A stretch of DNA of 64,000 nucleotides. Source: Cheilinus undulatus (taxonomy: Eukaryota; Chordata; Actinopteri; Labriformes; Labridae). The stretch is from the NCBI RefSeq assembly GCF_018320785.1, contig NC_054865.1:41295398-41359397 (forward strand), given 5' to 3'. The notes below the pieces were generated by a model. That model had not been told where the DNA came from, made no database searches, and saw only the letters and a program-made list of their open reading frames with translations. Positions 43,943 through 55,279 of the stretch are shown here, in pieces (within the stretch, counting starts at the first letter, position 1; the number at the start of each line of letters is the position of its first letter). The translations under genes and the position numbers were made by a program.

Positions 43943-46900
43943 ATGGGAGTGCACGGACTTTGGAGGCTACTGGAGAGCACAGGGAAACCCATCAACCCCG
44001 AGACTCTGGAGGGAAAGATCCTTGCTGTCGGTATCCTGAATTTGTCGGGATCACAGTCGTTACTTCTCTTTTTAAATAGGATTTCATTAGCATCTTAACT
44101 TCATCTGTATGTGTTGATGTGACTGGCTGTCCTCTGTAAAGCTTCAGCATTAACCTTAACCAGACACCCACAGACATCAGTATATGGCTGAACCAGGCAG
44201 TAAAGGGGGTGAGGGATCGCGATGGAAACAGTGTGCAAAACGCCCACCTCCTCACCCTCTTTCACCGCATCTGCAAGCTGCTCTTCTTTCGCATCAAGCC
44301 AGTGTTTGTGTTTGATGGAGATGCACCGCTGCTGAAGAAACAAACTCTGGTATATCCTGTGCTCCAAAAACAGCTATATGTGTAAATGTTAAAAAGACGA
44401 AATAAGTTCCATTATATAGGACGTCTATTATTTTAAATGGCTTTGACCTTATCCTTCCTGCAGGCTCTGAGGAGGCAGAGGAAAGAGGAGCTAAACCAGG
44501 AGTCCAAACAGACCAATGAGAAACTCCTCAAGACATTTCTGAAGAGACAAGCTATTAAAGCTGCTCTTGGAGATCGCAGGTAAAAGACAGGTGGAGAGAT
44601 GGAGAAGCAGTAGTAGCTCAAAACAGTAGCTATTTTGCTTTATCATTCTCCCATTTATCCATTTTATGTCCCACAGCAAGGACCCTCTCCCCAGTCTCTC
44701 CAGTGTGAGAAGAGATGAGGTGGACGACATGTACATTTTACCAGCCCTGCCTGAGGCAGAGGAGAAGGATAAAAGCAGGTCAGAAACTTATACATCACTA
44801 GTAGTTGTTGATGAAGTGAGGAGGATCTGGTCAGAGTTTCCAACCCGTTCATTTCTAAGCCGTTAGAAAACTTGAACATGTTTGAGTCTTGATGTCAAGC
44901 CAAGTTAAAAGTTAGCAATGATGGCTAAACAGCCACTATTATAAAATTGCCCATTGTTGCACTTTAATTTTAGATGGTATAGATTTTTTTTTTCAAATTC
45001 AGATTTTTAAATTAAAATTATTTTTAGGTTTGTTTTATTCAATAAAACAAACAAAACAATTTATACCCAACATAAAATCTTCAACTTTGCATGAAAAGGA
45101 GCAGACAGTGGAAAAATCTTGTAATGTATGCGCTGTCCTAAAAATATTAATCGACAAATCATATACATACATAAAAAATGAAATAGAATAAACATGCTGC
45201 AGGCCAAAACAGCTGCTCAAACCCAGATATCAATTCCGAAGTTAGAATTCATGTTACACTAAGTCACAAAATCAAGATCGTGTCACCCTGACACAAAACA
45301 AAGATGATCTTGTTACATACTTCCTCACCATACATGCTTTAATATTTCTTTTAAACATAATGTTTAACTTAGAATCTTTGCTTTCTCTGTCAAGATTTTT
45401 CCATGAATTTATTCCTTCCACAGAAACACCACAGTCAATCAGTTTGGTACTGACTCATCTTTTTTATAAGGTCTCTGTTTCTTTTACATTGTGGCGACTT
45501 TCTCTTTTTTCAAATCTCTGCTAAATGTTGGCTCCCACTAGTATCTTATGGGCTTTATACTTATTTTGCAGAATACTGTAATCTACTGTTTCATGGAATT
45601 TAAGTTTTTTTAAACAAACAAAAAACAGGTTTGATAGATCATTATAGTGACTTCTACTGATATTTTTTTTACTTTTTTGTTTGTTTAAATTAAAAATTGA
45701 ATGAGTGAATGTTTCCTCTGCACTACCCCTAACTTAAACACAGTAGATCTTTAGTGATCTCACTTATCTCATTAACTCATTTGTAATCTCACTTATAACT
45801 TAGTTATACTTTTTAAGGGTTATTAGTAATAGTTGTGAGTTGATATTATTCAGGGTTTGTTATTAAATTGTTATTTCACTTGCATTTATACTATAAGCAT
45901 TTTAATGTGTTTCATTTTTATAGTTCGGAAGAAGAGGAGGAGGAAAGGGAAGAGTGGGAGGAGACAGCTGATGATTTTCACATGTATCAGGTAAAACATG
46001 TCACATACACAAGAGCATCAAAACATACTGCTTTGTAATGATAACTTTAAATAGTTTTTCTTTAGCCAGACGAGACATGAATGGGTCCTTTAGATCACTG
46101 AAAAGTCTTATATAGTCTTAAATTACACATTTGAAATTTAAGGCCATAAAAAGTCTTAAAAAGTCTGATTTTTTATCAATGAGAGGTCTTAAAGTTTAGA
46201 AGACGCTTTGACTAAGACACATCCTTATCCAATCTTTGTTTTCTATTCAACCTTAAATGATTTTAATCATCTTCCTCAAATTGTTGCATAGATTTTCTCC
46301 TTTATTCAGGGAATTCAGTGTTGGATGTTCTAAATTTCCTGGAGTAGGACCCCCAGACCCCTCTCTGATTTGATCTGACTCACTGTGATTTAGTAAACTT
46401 GGAACTGTTGTGAAACGCTAGCCCAATTCTGTAACATCTGGGCCACCGGGTTGCCCACATAAAAATCCTTTGAGCCCACCCTTATTTTGAAAGCTCCTTT
46501 TTTTACTGATAAAGTGTTATTCTGATTTCTAATTATGGTCTTGTATTGGTTAGCTTTGTAAACCAACCTTTCTTAGAATGTTTGACATGTAAAGACCAGA
46601 TGCTCGCTGTTTCTTAGGGTGATCTGTACGAAAACCCAAACTCTGTTGACATCAACTCTGAAGAGTTTGCCTGCCTCCCTCCTGAAATGAAACATGAGAT
46701 ACTCAAAGAGATGAAGGAGTTTTCTAAAAGACGCCGGACCATGTACCACAAGCCTCCAGAGGTAGTGATTCTCCTTTTTATACTTACAGGCACATACAAA
46801 GAGATAAAATCATCCCTACACTGATCTGCTCCTCCTCCCTTCACTCTTAGCAATCAGGAGACTTCTCTCAGTACCAGCTGGCCGGCCTGCTGCAGAGGAA

Positions 46901-49900
46901 CCAGCTGAATCAGCGTTTGGAGGGAGTGGAGAAGGAGATGAGCCAGCGGAGCACAGGCAGTGCTCCACAGCTCTACAACGAGGACGGGGAGACGCAGAGT
47001 CACGACGTAGAGTCACAGCGGCTGGTTTCTGAAGACTATTCCCACTACATCCTTATTAAAGGTGATAGCACCATGATGCTGTGTATTCACTATCCTTCAT
47101 TTCTTGCTTTAGATTACATTTTAACATATACATTAATCATAATTTTATTGTAACAGTCACTTTGAAAATAAATCATTGTACAAAATGAAAGTTATATTTG
47201 AAATAGGGAAAAACTTTATATTCTGGAGTGGAAAGAGCTGTACGGTGTTTGACATAACAGTGTTAAACGAGGGGAAATCATATTTCAGTTTTATAATATT
47301 CTCATCACTATTTTACTGTAAGTTTTTCCAGATTGTTCCCAAATCGTAAAATCTGTGTTCTATAATGTCATAGAAGGTTTGAGATTTTTTGAAACTGTCC
47401 TTTAACAGGGTTTCTGTGGTAAGGACTACATGTACAAGTACAAACTTGCCTTTGATTTAAAGTTGAAAACTTTGCTCAAATTTCCTGTTTAGGATCCAAA
47501 AAAACTGAGATCACTCCTCAGAGCCAGCCTGCAGCTGATCCCTGGTCCGGGAACTCTCTGTCAGGCTACAGAAGACAAGCAACAGGCAGACCGGAGCCTC
47601 TATGGCGTCCTGCAGGTGAGGAAGAGGAAACAGTGCAGCCTCCAACCTCAAAGGACTCCAAACCCTCCATCTCTAAATCCTCTCAAGAAGACACATTGCC
47701 CCCTTCGCCTCGTACTCTCAAAGCAATCCAGGCCGCAATGAATGACAGCTCAGATGAGGAGAAGGCAGAGCGAGATAAGATGGATGGAAATGTGTCTCCA
47801 CGTACAATGCTGGCCATCCAACAAGCTCTGGCTGAGGAGGAAGATGCTGGTGCTGAACATGAGACTTCAATCAGCAGCTCTTTCACCAAACTGCAGGCAG
47901 ATATTCATCGTCCTCTTCCCGCTCCACAAATGGTCATCAGCAGTTCAGACGACGAGCCAGAACCTGACAAAGTGAACTCTTTACCTCCTGAAAAATCAGA
48001 ATTTAATGGAATCAAAACAGGTCAAAGTTTACGTGAGAAGGATAGTTTGTTTGTCAGCAGTTCAGAAGATGAGATTGAGGAAGTGATCAGTCAGAGAAAT
48101 AAAGCACTCCGCTTTGCAGCGCTGCAGCAACCTCAGGAGAAGACAGGAGAGGAGACAAAAAAAGGACAGCTAACAGAGGACATGAGAGCAGGTAGTAATG
48201 TTCAGACAGAAATGGAGAGAAGACAAAATGGCAATTTGGTTCAACCAGAGGCTGCTGCTGCATCAAATCAGAGCAAACTATTTATCAACCTTTCTGCTCT
48301 GATTCATGAGAAACCTCTCAGAGCAGAGACTCAGATTCATCCTGTAGACATGAAGTCAGAAGCCAGTGAGGAGAGTGAATCAGAAGGTACACTGATAATT
48401 TGTTTAATATCACACTGATTCATAATTTTCTTAAACTAGGGAGTTACTAATAAAACTGCTTTTTGTCTTTCCCAGAGAGCTTCATTGAGGTGTCAGAGGA
48501 AGAATTCAAAGAGGTGGATGAAGATGAATCACTTGTAATGAAGAAAGAAGAAGAATCTCCAGATAAAGCAAATGAAGTTGAGAAAAAGACACAAGACAAA
48601 CTAGAGGAAGGTTTTATGGAGGCTCAGATTGAACCTAAAAATGCTGCTGATATATCAGAGGATGATGAGGAGAAGAAGAGACAGATGGAAGAGGAAGAGC
48701 AGAAGGAGGAAATTCAAGACAAGTCCAGCTCAGCTCCAACCATCAATGAGTGGGAGCACTTTGATGTGGTATGTCCTGTTAAGAGAAGTAAAAGCATTAT
48801 CTTTAAATGCTACTATTTTAATGGGACAGTTCAACCAAATTACATACTCTATGATCTACACGATTAAAATTAGTTGTAATTTATGACACATGAATGGTAA
48901 ATAGACTTGAGGTTGCACAGCTCCTTCTAGTCATTTTACCCTCTACCTTTACAAGCCTTCCAGGGCTCGCTGCCAAGAAGCATCCCCACACCACCGTGCT
49001 TCACAGTGGGAATGGTGTGTTTGTGGTGATGTGCAGTAGTTGATGTCCACCAAACATAGCTTCTTGTCTGATTGTTGAAAAACACTATTTTGGTCCAATC
49101 AGATTAAAGAACCTTCTTCCACCTGACCCTGGAGTCTCCCACATGCCTTTTGGCAAGCTCTGGTGGAGATTTAAATAGTTTCCTTCAACAGTGGCTTTCT
49201 TGTTGACACTCTCCCATTAAGCTTTGACGTGTGAAGAACCTGGGCAACAGTTGTTGTTTGCAGAGTCTCTCCCACCGCAGCTGCTGAAGCTTGGAACCCC
49301 TTCATAGGTATCTTGGTGGCCTCTCACTTGTCTCCTTCTTTTCTGTACTGTAGGGTGAGCTGGAGGCTATGGAGAGCTCTCTTGAGGTGGAGCAGAGCAG
49401 CCTGAGGGAGCTGAAACAGCAGCAGGAGAGGATGGCCAACACCGTCACTGGACAGATGTATCTGGAGAGTCAGGTGAACTGAAAACTTTATCAAATACAT
49501 ACCAAATCACAATCACACTCTCAAACACATCTTTAAGAACATTTGGCCCGTTGTGCCTCTGATCAAGTGTTGTCATTGTGTATTGTATAAAAACACAAAT
49601 ACACATTTACACAACAAGATATGACAATCTAAAGAAGGTGAAGGGCAAACAGTGAGGGTCTATGATGCCCCTGCCAAACATTCCCAGAGTAATGCAATCA
49701 GTATCCAGTCACTCACAGTCTTAAATGTCTCCGGCTGTCACCATATTCTCCTTCATAAAATCAACACTTAATGTAAAACCTCATAAGCCCTTCATCTTTA
49801 TTGCTATTAAAATAAAACTGCTAAGAGAAGAGTTTGTTCCTCTGCTGAATCTAAAAGCATGCAGGCTCGTTCTTGTCTACATAAAAACCTTAGTCATAAA

Positions 49901-52900
49901 GTCCCTTGTCCTCAACATGTTAAAATGGTTTCAGTATTTTTAAGAGTCTGAAGGAATACCTAAATATAATGATGGTGTTCAAACAGAGATGTGAGCAGGT
50001 TAGCTGAGGTGCTGAATGTTGTGTAAAGTAATGACCCTCTATCCCTTCAACCTCAGGAACTGCTCCGGCTCTTCGGCATCCCCTTCCTCGTGGCTCCGAT
50101 GGAGGCTGAGGCTCAGTGTGCAGTACTCGACCGCACTGACCACACAAACGGCACCATCACCGACGACTCCGACGTGTGGCTGTTTGGAGGAAGACATGTG
50201 TACAAGAACTTCTTCAGCCAGAACAAATACGTGGAACACTATCAGTTTAGCGACCTGCAGAACCAACTCGGTCAGTGTAAATATTTGTCCTTTTTATTTA
50301 AGAACTTTATTTTCTTGCCCTTTTTACTAACAGTCTGAAGTGATCACAACAAAGTAAACCTCATGGAGATCACACATTCTTTTGCTGTAAATTGGTCTTT
50401 ATTTTATTTTAGAGATTAAAAAATGAAATTGCAAGCTCCAGATTGCGTCCAGGGAACACTATTTCACAAATGACTATTTTTATGAATTATCATGATTGAT
50501 AGCATCTACATTGTGAATCTACTGAAACTGAACTGAAAACAAATTCTCCAAATTTAAGACGCCTTTATAGGAGATGCATCCATGCATTTTCTTTACACTG
50601 TTTCCCCTTGAAATTTTAGGGATTCACTATATTATCAGCATGTCGGTTTTGGCAGATATTAGCTTAAAAAGTTGAATATCAGCATAAAAAATTCTGCCAA
50701 TATTTACAGCTGATATATTGTTGTACATAGCAGCACTATAAACTAGAAAAGCACTCGGAGAGTGCAGACCCCCGCCATTAGCCCTGTCTCCCCATAATAC
50801 AGAATCCTATTAAAAATTCCTAGATCAAGATGGTGATCCGGATCACTCCCAAAATCTAATCAGTTCTTCCTTATGCCATTTTTGACATTTCCTGAAAATT
50901 TCATCAAAATCTGTCCATAACTTTTTGAGTGTTGCTAACAAACAAACTAACAAACCCTGCCAATCACATAACTTCCTTGGTGGAGGTAAATATACATCAG
51001 TCTTAGATATAGTGGAAAAATGTATAACTGTACTATCTGGTATAGGGGGATGCCTAGGGTGCTACCCTCTCAAGGAGACAGACCATGAACCCTGAACATT
51101 TTGAATGAAGCCCCTAAAACAAAATGCCAACTAGACTGTCTATTCCAACCTCTTTCTTGATATATTGAGGAACTGATTCTTTACCAAGGGAAACCAGCAT
51201 TGTTTTCTGAATGGCATTAAGAAGTCAGTATCTCAGGAGAACCTCCTGCATTTACTCATGGAAAACTTAATTATAGAAAATGTATGAATAGTTGTGCACT
51301 TAGCCCTTCAAACGTAGTATTTTACTTTTAAAAATCAGAATTTTCTCATGCCTAATCTTCCTCTTGATAAAGAGGAAAAGTAAAACCACCAAACCAGTAT
51401 AAAAATCATTTTTATGAAGCCATTTAATTTGATTTTTTCTTTAAATGAAACCCCCAGACATCCCAATTTGAACATATTCATACAGATCTATATTATCGTG
51501 TTATTTTGTTGCCTACTGAAATAGAAGCGTGAGGTGTCGACATTGCGTTAGGATAACACATTGCCGCGCTAATCTGATAGGTTTATATTGCACATATCAA
51601 AGACAGTTGTTTGTGAATGAGGGTGATCCTAAACTGACTGATGGGCTGTCAGCAGACTGACCACACATTGGGCCATGCAAGAGTTCACATCGTGCTCACT
51701 CCCTCTCTCCTTTCATATTTTTATTCGTCTTCCCATCTCTGTTTATTTCTCTGTCAGGCCTGGACAGAACCAAACTGATAAACCTGGCTTATCTACTGGG
51801 CAGTGACTACACAGAGGGAGTACCAGGGGTCGGACATGTGACCGGCATGGAGATCCTCAACGAGTTCCCAGGGCCGGGTCTTGAGCCACTCATACAGTTC
51901 AGGTGTGTGAAAAACATTTAGCCAATTTCATCTTTCAAATTCAATTCCTCCTCTGTGATTACCTGACTGTCAAATACAAAACATTAATATTTATGAATCA
52001 TTGGATATCTTTGCTTTGTTTTTGAACGTAAGCTCTTTATATAAGGCACATGTTATTTAAACTTTATGAATTAAGCAATCTAACCAAAACCTGACTTAAT
52101 ATAGAATTGCTGTTTCTTATTGGTAACAAGATACAGTTCTTCAGTGAGTAACGTTTGTAAAAAAGAAAATACCTATGAGGCGCAGATGTCCTAGTATTTA
52201 GGTCGCCACCCATGTGCCTAGGTGGCCCAGTTTTAAGTCTGGCTTGTGGCTCCAGGATGTCTCTCCCCTACTCTCTCATCCCTGTTTTCTACTCTATCCA
52301 CTGTCCTCCAATCTATATAAATGCATAGCAAGGGCAAAAATACATCTTTAAACAATTTATATGAACAACTGATTTTTTTATTACAGAAATGTTGACAAAG
52401 GTGAAGCTAGCTGTGAGAACTCTTGTAAAATGTAGAGGAAATTAATTATTCACTGTCTGAATTCACCATGCATCATTGGTTCCTCTTGGAGATTTCCCCC
52501 ATCAGAGGCACTCTTTGCCATTGATTGGAAATGCTTGTGTTTCCACATTTTGTTGCACTTGCATGTGGATTTTATGCTTTTTTCCCCTCAGAACTGAACT
52601 TTGAGGGATTTCTTAACCTTCTGTCTCTAAAATACATGTTTCTTTGGACATATAAATTAAAAATTTTGTATATCTTATAAAAGTTCATTTTTTTCCTGTG
52701 ATTCAATTCAGAAAGTTAAATTTTCACAGATTCAAAAATCATCTCATGCAAAGTGAAGTATTTCAACTTTGTTCTGATTTTTAGCATTACACCTCACAAA
52801 AATCAAAAATCCACTAGCTCAAAATATTAGAGTATTGTGGAAAAGTCTGATGTGTAAAGGTTTCCTGAGCCTTCATTCTGATTCAGTATACACAACCACA

Positions 52901-55279
52901 ATCATGGGGAAGACTGCTGACTTGACAAATGTCCAGCAGACAATCATTGTCATCCTTCACAAGGAGGGTAAGCTACAGAAGGTTGTTGTAGTAAGGACAG
53001 GCTGTTCTCAGAGGCTGTATCATAGCATATTCATGAAAAGTTGAAGGGAAAAGTGAGGAGAGAAAAGGTGCACAAGCAACAGAGCTGAGCTCAGCCTTCA
53101 GACGATTGTCAAACAAGGCAGATTCAAGAACTTGAGGAACTTCACAAGGAGTGGACTGAGGCTGGAGTCGGTGGATCAATAGACACCATACACAGACAGG
53201 TCCAGGAAATGGACCTGTCCTGCTCTTAGTGTCTAGCCACTCCTGAACCAGAAACGTCATCTACGTCTCACTTGGGCTAAGGAGAAAAAGAACTGGACTG
53301 TTGCTCAGGAGTCCAAAGTCCTGTTTTCAGATGAAAGTAAATGTTGAATTTAATTTGGAAATGATGGTCTCAGATTCTGGGTGAAGATCAAAGAGGACCA
53401 GAATCCAAGGTGCTTGAAGTCCAGTGTTTTTAGTTTCCACAGCCAGTGATGGTTTGGGGTGCCATATCATCTCCTGGTGTTGGTCCACTGTACTTTATCA
53501 AGTACAGAGTCCCCACTGTATCTCACAGGAGATATTGATTTCCTTTTTCCAGCAGGACTTGGCACCTGTCCACAGTGAAGCCAAAACTACCAGAAACTGG
53601 TTTGCTGACCATTGTATCGCTGTGTTTGATTGGCCAGCCAAGTGGCCTGACCTGAGCCTCATAGTGAATCTGAGGTGTTTTCATGAGGAAGATAAGGGAC
53701 ACCAGACTCAACTATACAGACGAGCTGAAGGCTGCTATCAGAGCAACTTGGGCCTCGTAACACCTCAGCAGTGCCACAGACTGATTGGCTCCATGCATTG
53801 TGGCAAAACTGCAGTAATGAATATAAAAAGAGCCCCAACCAAGTACAGAGTGTATAACTGAGTATAATTTTCCTAAAGAACATAGTTGATTTTTAATTTT
53901 AGGAGCTGTAATCATCAAGATAAAAAAAATGTATGAGATGAATCTATGATATTTAGAAGTTTCACTTCTTAAATTAAGTCACAGGAAAAAATAACTTTTC
54001 CATTATATTCTTTTTGTTTAGATGCACCTGTATAATGTACTGTAAAATAAAATACCTTTTCACATCAGTGGTTTTCATGTTTGTTTTTGCATGATTATAA
54101 TTCTTTCCTTCTAGTAAATGGTGGTCAGAGGCACAGGAGAAAAAGCGACTGGTGTCTGATCCTCGTGACACAAAAGTTAAGAAGAAGCTGAGGAATCTGA
54201 AGCTGCAGCCGGGTTTTCCCAGCCCTGTGGTTGCTCAAGCTTACCTGGAGCCTGCTGTGGATCAGTCAGAAAGCTCCTTCAGCTGGGGACGCCCACAACT
54301 TGACATGATCAAAGAATATCCTTTCACTGTGTGTGTTTAAGTATGTTTGTGTGGTGGATTCATGAGATTATGTAGCTTCCTTAATCGGTCTTTTACGTTC
54401 TGTCTAAATCGTTTCGGTTGGAGCAGCAGGAGGACAGAGGAGACTCTTCAGCCTGTGATAAAGCAGCTCAACACCCAGCAGGTAACTGAGACAAATCCCA
54501 ACTAGGGGCTCCAAATATGTGTTCCCAAGGCTTACCTGTGCACTAAATTGTTAATTAATAGGTTGATTTTGTGGTGTATGTTTTATATTTTCAATGACAA
54601 ATAAGCTGCACATCAACATGAGATGTGCGGTAGTTAAAACTTTAATACCTTATCTCTCTCTCTTTGGGTTCAGACTCAGCTGCGTATCGACTCGTTTTTT
54701 CGCATGGAGCAGCAGGAGAAACAGGCCATCCGCAGCCAGCGTCTCCGCCGAGCCGTCACCTGCATGAAGAGGAAGGAGAGAGATGGAGGAGAGGAAGAGG
54801 AGGAGGACAGCGAAGAGGAGACACCATCACCATCCAAATCTAAGAAAGGAAGGACACCAAGCGAGAGTCCAGTGAAAGGACGAGAGAGGGGAGAGGAGAG
54901 GATGCCTGCAGCCGGAGCAGGAGGAGGGTTTCTGGGATCAGAATCCTTTGTTGAGCCTCCTGTCATGTCTCAGAGGGAGTCGAGCAGCAGCCAGGAGTCC
55001 ATCTCTGTTAAAGCCTCTCAGTGTAGTAAAACTTCACTACAGAGGAGCAGCAGCAGCCAGGAGTCCATCTCTGTTAGATCCTCTCAGAGTAGTAAAACTC
55101 CACTACAGAGGAGTAAGAGGAGCAGCAGCTCCAGTGAGGACAGCGATGATGGTGGAGATAAAGTAACCATGGTAACAGCCCGATCAGTGTTCAAAAGCAG
55201 CCGAGGAGGGAAAAATTCCCGGGGTAGAGGAAGTGCAAGGGGAAAAGGAAGGGGGAGGAAGACAGGAGGAAAAAACTGA
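43943..55279 (+). CDS. ercc5: DNA repair endonuclease XPG
   Basis: FEN1-family nuclease that makes the 3' incision in nucleotide excision repair and acts with TFIIH. Fifteen coding exons: 43943-44030, 44174-44349, 44464-44579, 44677-44778, 45924-45990, 46618-46761, 46851-47061, 47493-48386, 48476-48768, 49354-49473, 50057-50270, 51758-51902, 54115-54315, 54397-54481 and 54674-55279. Phases join to 1153 residues (human 1186). The N region carries D30 (ILAVDISIW) and D77 (VFVFDGD). The acidic spacer spans about 89-735, half of it in exon 8. The I region has E753/E755 (PMEAEAQC), D774/D776 (TDDSD) and D825 (LLGSDYTEG). The PCNA-binding box is [10 protein letters not shown] (952-961). The tail is S/E-rich then R/G/K-rich, for nuclear import. 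All catalytic acids are present. Poly(A) signal ATTAAA at 55488. Confidence 0.97.
44031..44173 (+). other. ercc5 intron 1, likely U12-type (GT-AG)
   Basis: The donor GTATCCTGA agrees with the U12 donor consensus GTATCCTTT at seven of nine places. A branch-like CCTTAAC (inside attaaccttaacc) ends about 14 bases before the AG at 44172-44173, the short spacing of U12 introns. No long pyrimidine tract is present. The coding phase (GTCG|ACATC giving V-D30-I) confirms the boundaries. Confidence 0.55.
45230..45660 (-). mobile_element. LINE 3' end fragment in ercc5 intron 4
   Basis: On the minus strand, [20 protein letters not shown] continues as [20 protein letters not shown]. This has the form of the end of non-LTR ORF2 in fish, where a W-N-x-L block is followed by a basic FKK helix. 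Only this end and its lead-in are present, and frames are broken upstream. Confidence 0.4.
46146..46402 (+). repeat. interspersed repeat, copy 2 of family B (ercc5 intron 5)
   Basis: Matches the reverse complement of 25255-25497 in block order and spacing, with many single-base differences. No coding frame. Confidence 0.65.
48955..49341 (-). mobile_element. Tc1-like relic abutting ercc5 exon 10
   Basis: Shares long blocks with the Tc1-like copy at 56540-57487 in the same order: CTGCCAAGAAGCATCCCCAC, CCACCGTGCTTCACAGTG, GTGTTTGTGGTGATGTGCAG, AGTCTCCCACATGCCTTT, GTGGCTTTCTTGTTGAC, TCCCATTAAGCTTTGAC and TCTTGGTGGCCTCTC. It is internally shortened and has no intact termini. Its right edge reaches to within about 12 bases of the exon 10 acceptor at 49353. 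Confidence 0.75.
50600..50995 (+). repeat. composite repeat in ercc5 intron 11 (includes family A copy 2)
   Basis: The left part (50625-50725) is a loosely palindromic stretch of ATATCAGC / GCAGATATTAGC units, similar in style to 16190-16560. The right part (50735-50990) is the second copy of family A, ending in TTGCTAACAAACAAACTAAC and a CTTCCTTGGTGGAGGTAA tail, a common teleost LINE/SINE 3' end. Confidence 0.55.
52640..54030 (+). mobile_element. Tc1/mariner transposon copy in ercc5 intron 12
   Basis: The right terminus, CAGGTGCATCTAAACAAAAA when reverse-complemented from 54030, is a known type of Tc1-family inverted repeat. The left arm has the matching inner part (aaaagttcatttttttcctg near 52680), but its outermost bases are worn. 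The transposase reads [20 protein letters not shown] from 52904 (helix-turn-helix start), then [10 protein letters not shown]-like, [10 protein letters not shown] and [10 protein letters not shown] (catalytic DD region), and [12 protein letters not shown] at the end. Several frame changes and stops show it is inactive. It is on the same strand as the host gene. Confidence 0.85.
54316..54396 (+). other. ercc5 intron 13, AT-AC U12-type intron of 81 bases
   Basis: The donor ATATCCTTT (54316-54324) is an exact match to the AT-AC U12 donor. The branch site TTCCTTAAT (54377-54385) lies about a dozen bases before the terminal AC (54395-54396). Splicing there gives [11 protein letters not shown], matching human IREFCQRYFGW. 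No GT-AG pair gives an open frame: reading through meets a stop 12 codons after the IK block. Minor-spliceosome introns are known in XPG of other vertebrates. Confidence 0.9.
54986..55120 (+). repeat. 66-bp duplication in the ercc5 tail
   Basis: Two in-frame copies start near 54986 and 55052, 66 bases (22 residues) apart, reading [20 protein letters not shown] and [20 protein letters not shown]. They sit between the PCNA-binding box and the basic C-terminus. A partial third start ([14 protein letters not shown]) follows. Confidence 0.9.

Noticed and set aside
49920-50266. Minus-strand frames opposite ercc5 exon 11
   Set aside because: Antisense shadows of the conserved I-region exon.
53424-53861. 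145-codon frame considered as a host gene in ercc5 intron 12
   Set aside because: It carries the Tc1 transposase blocks [10 protein letters not shown] and TPQQCHRLI, and lies between the transposon's ends.
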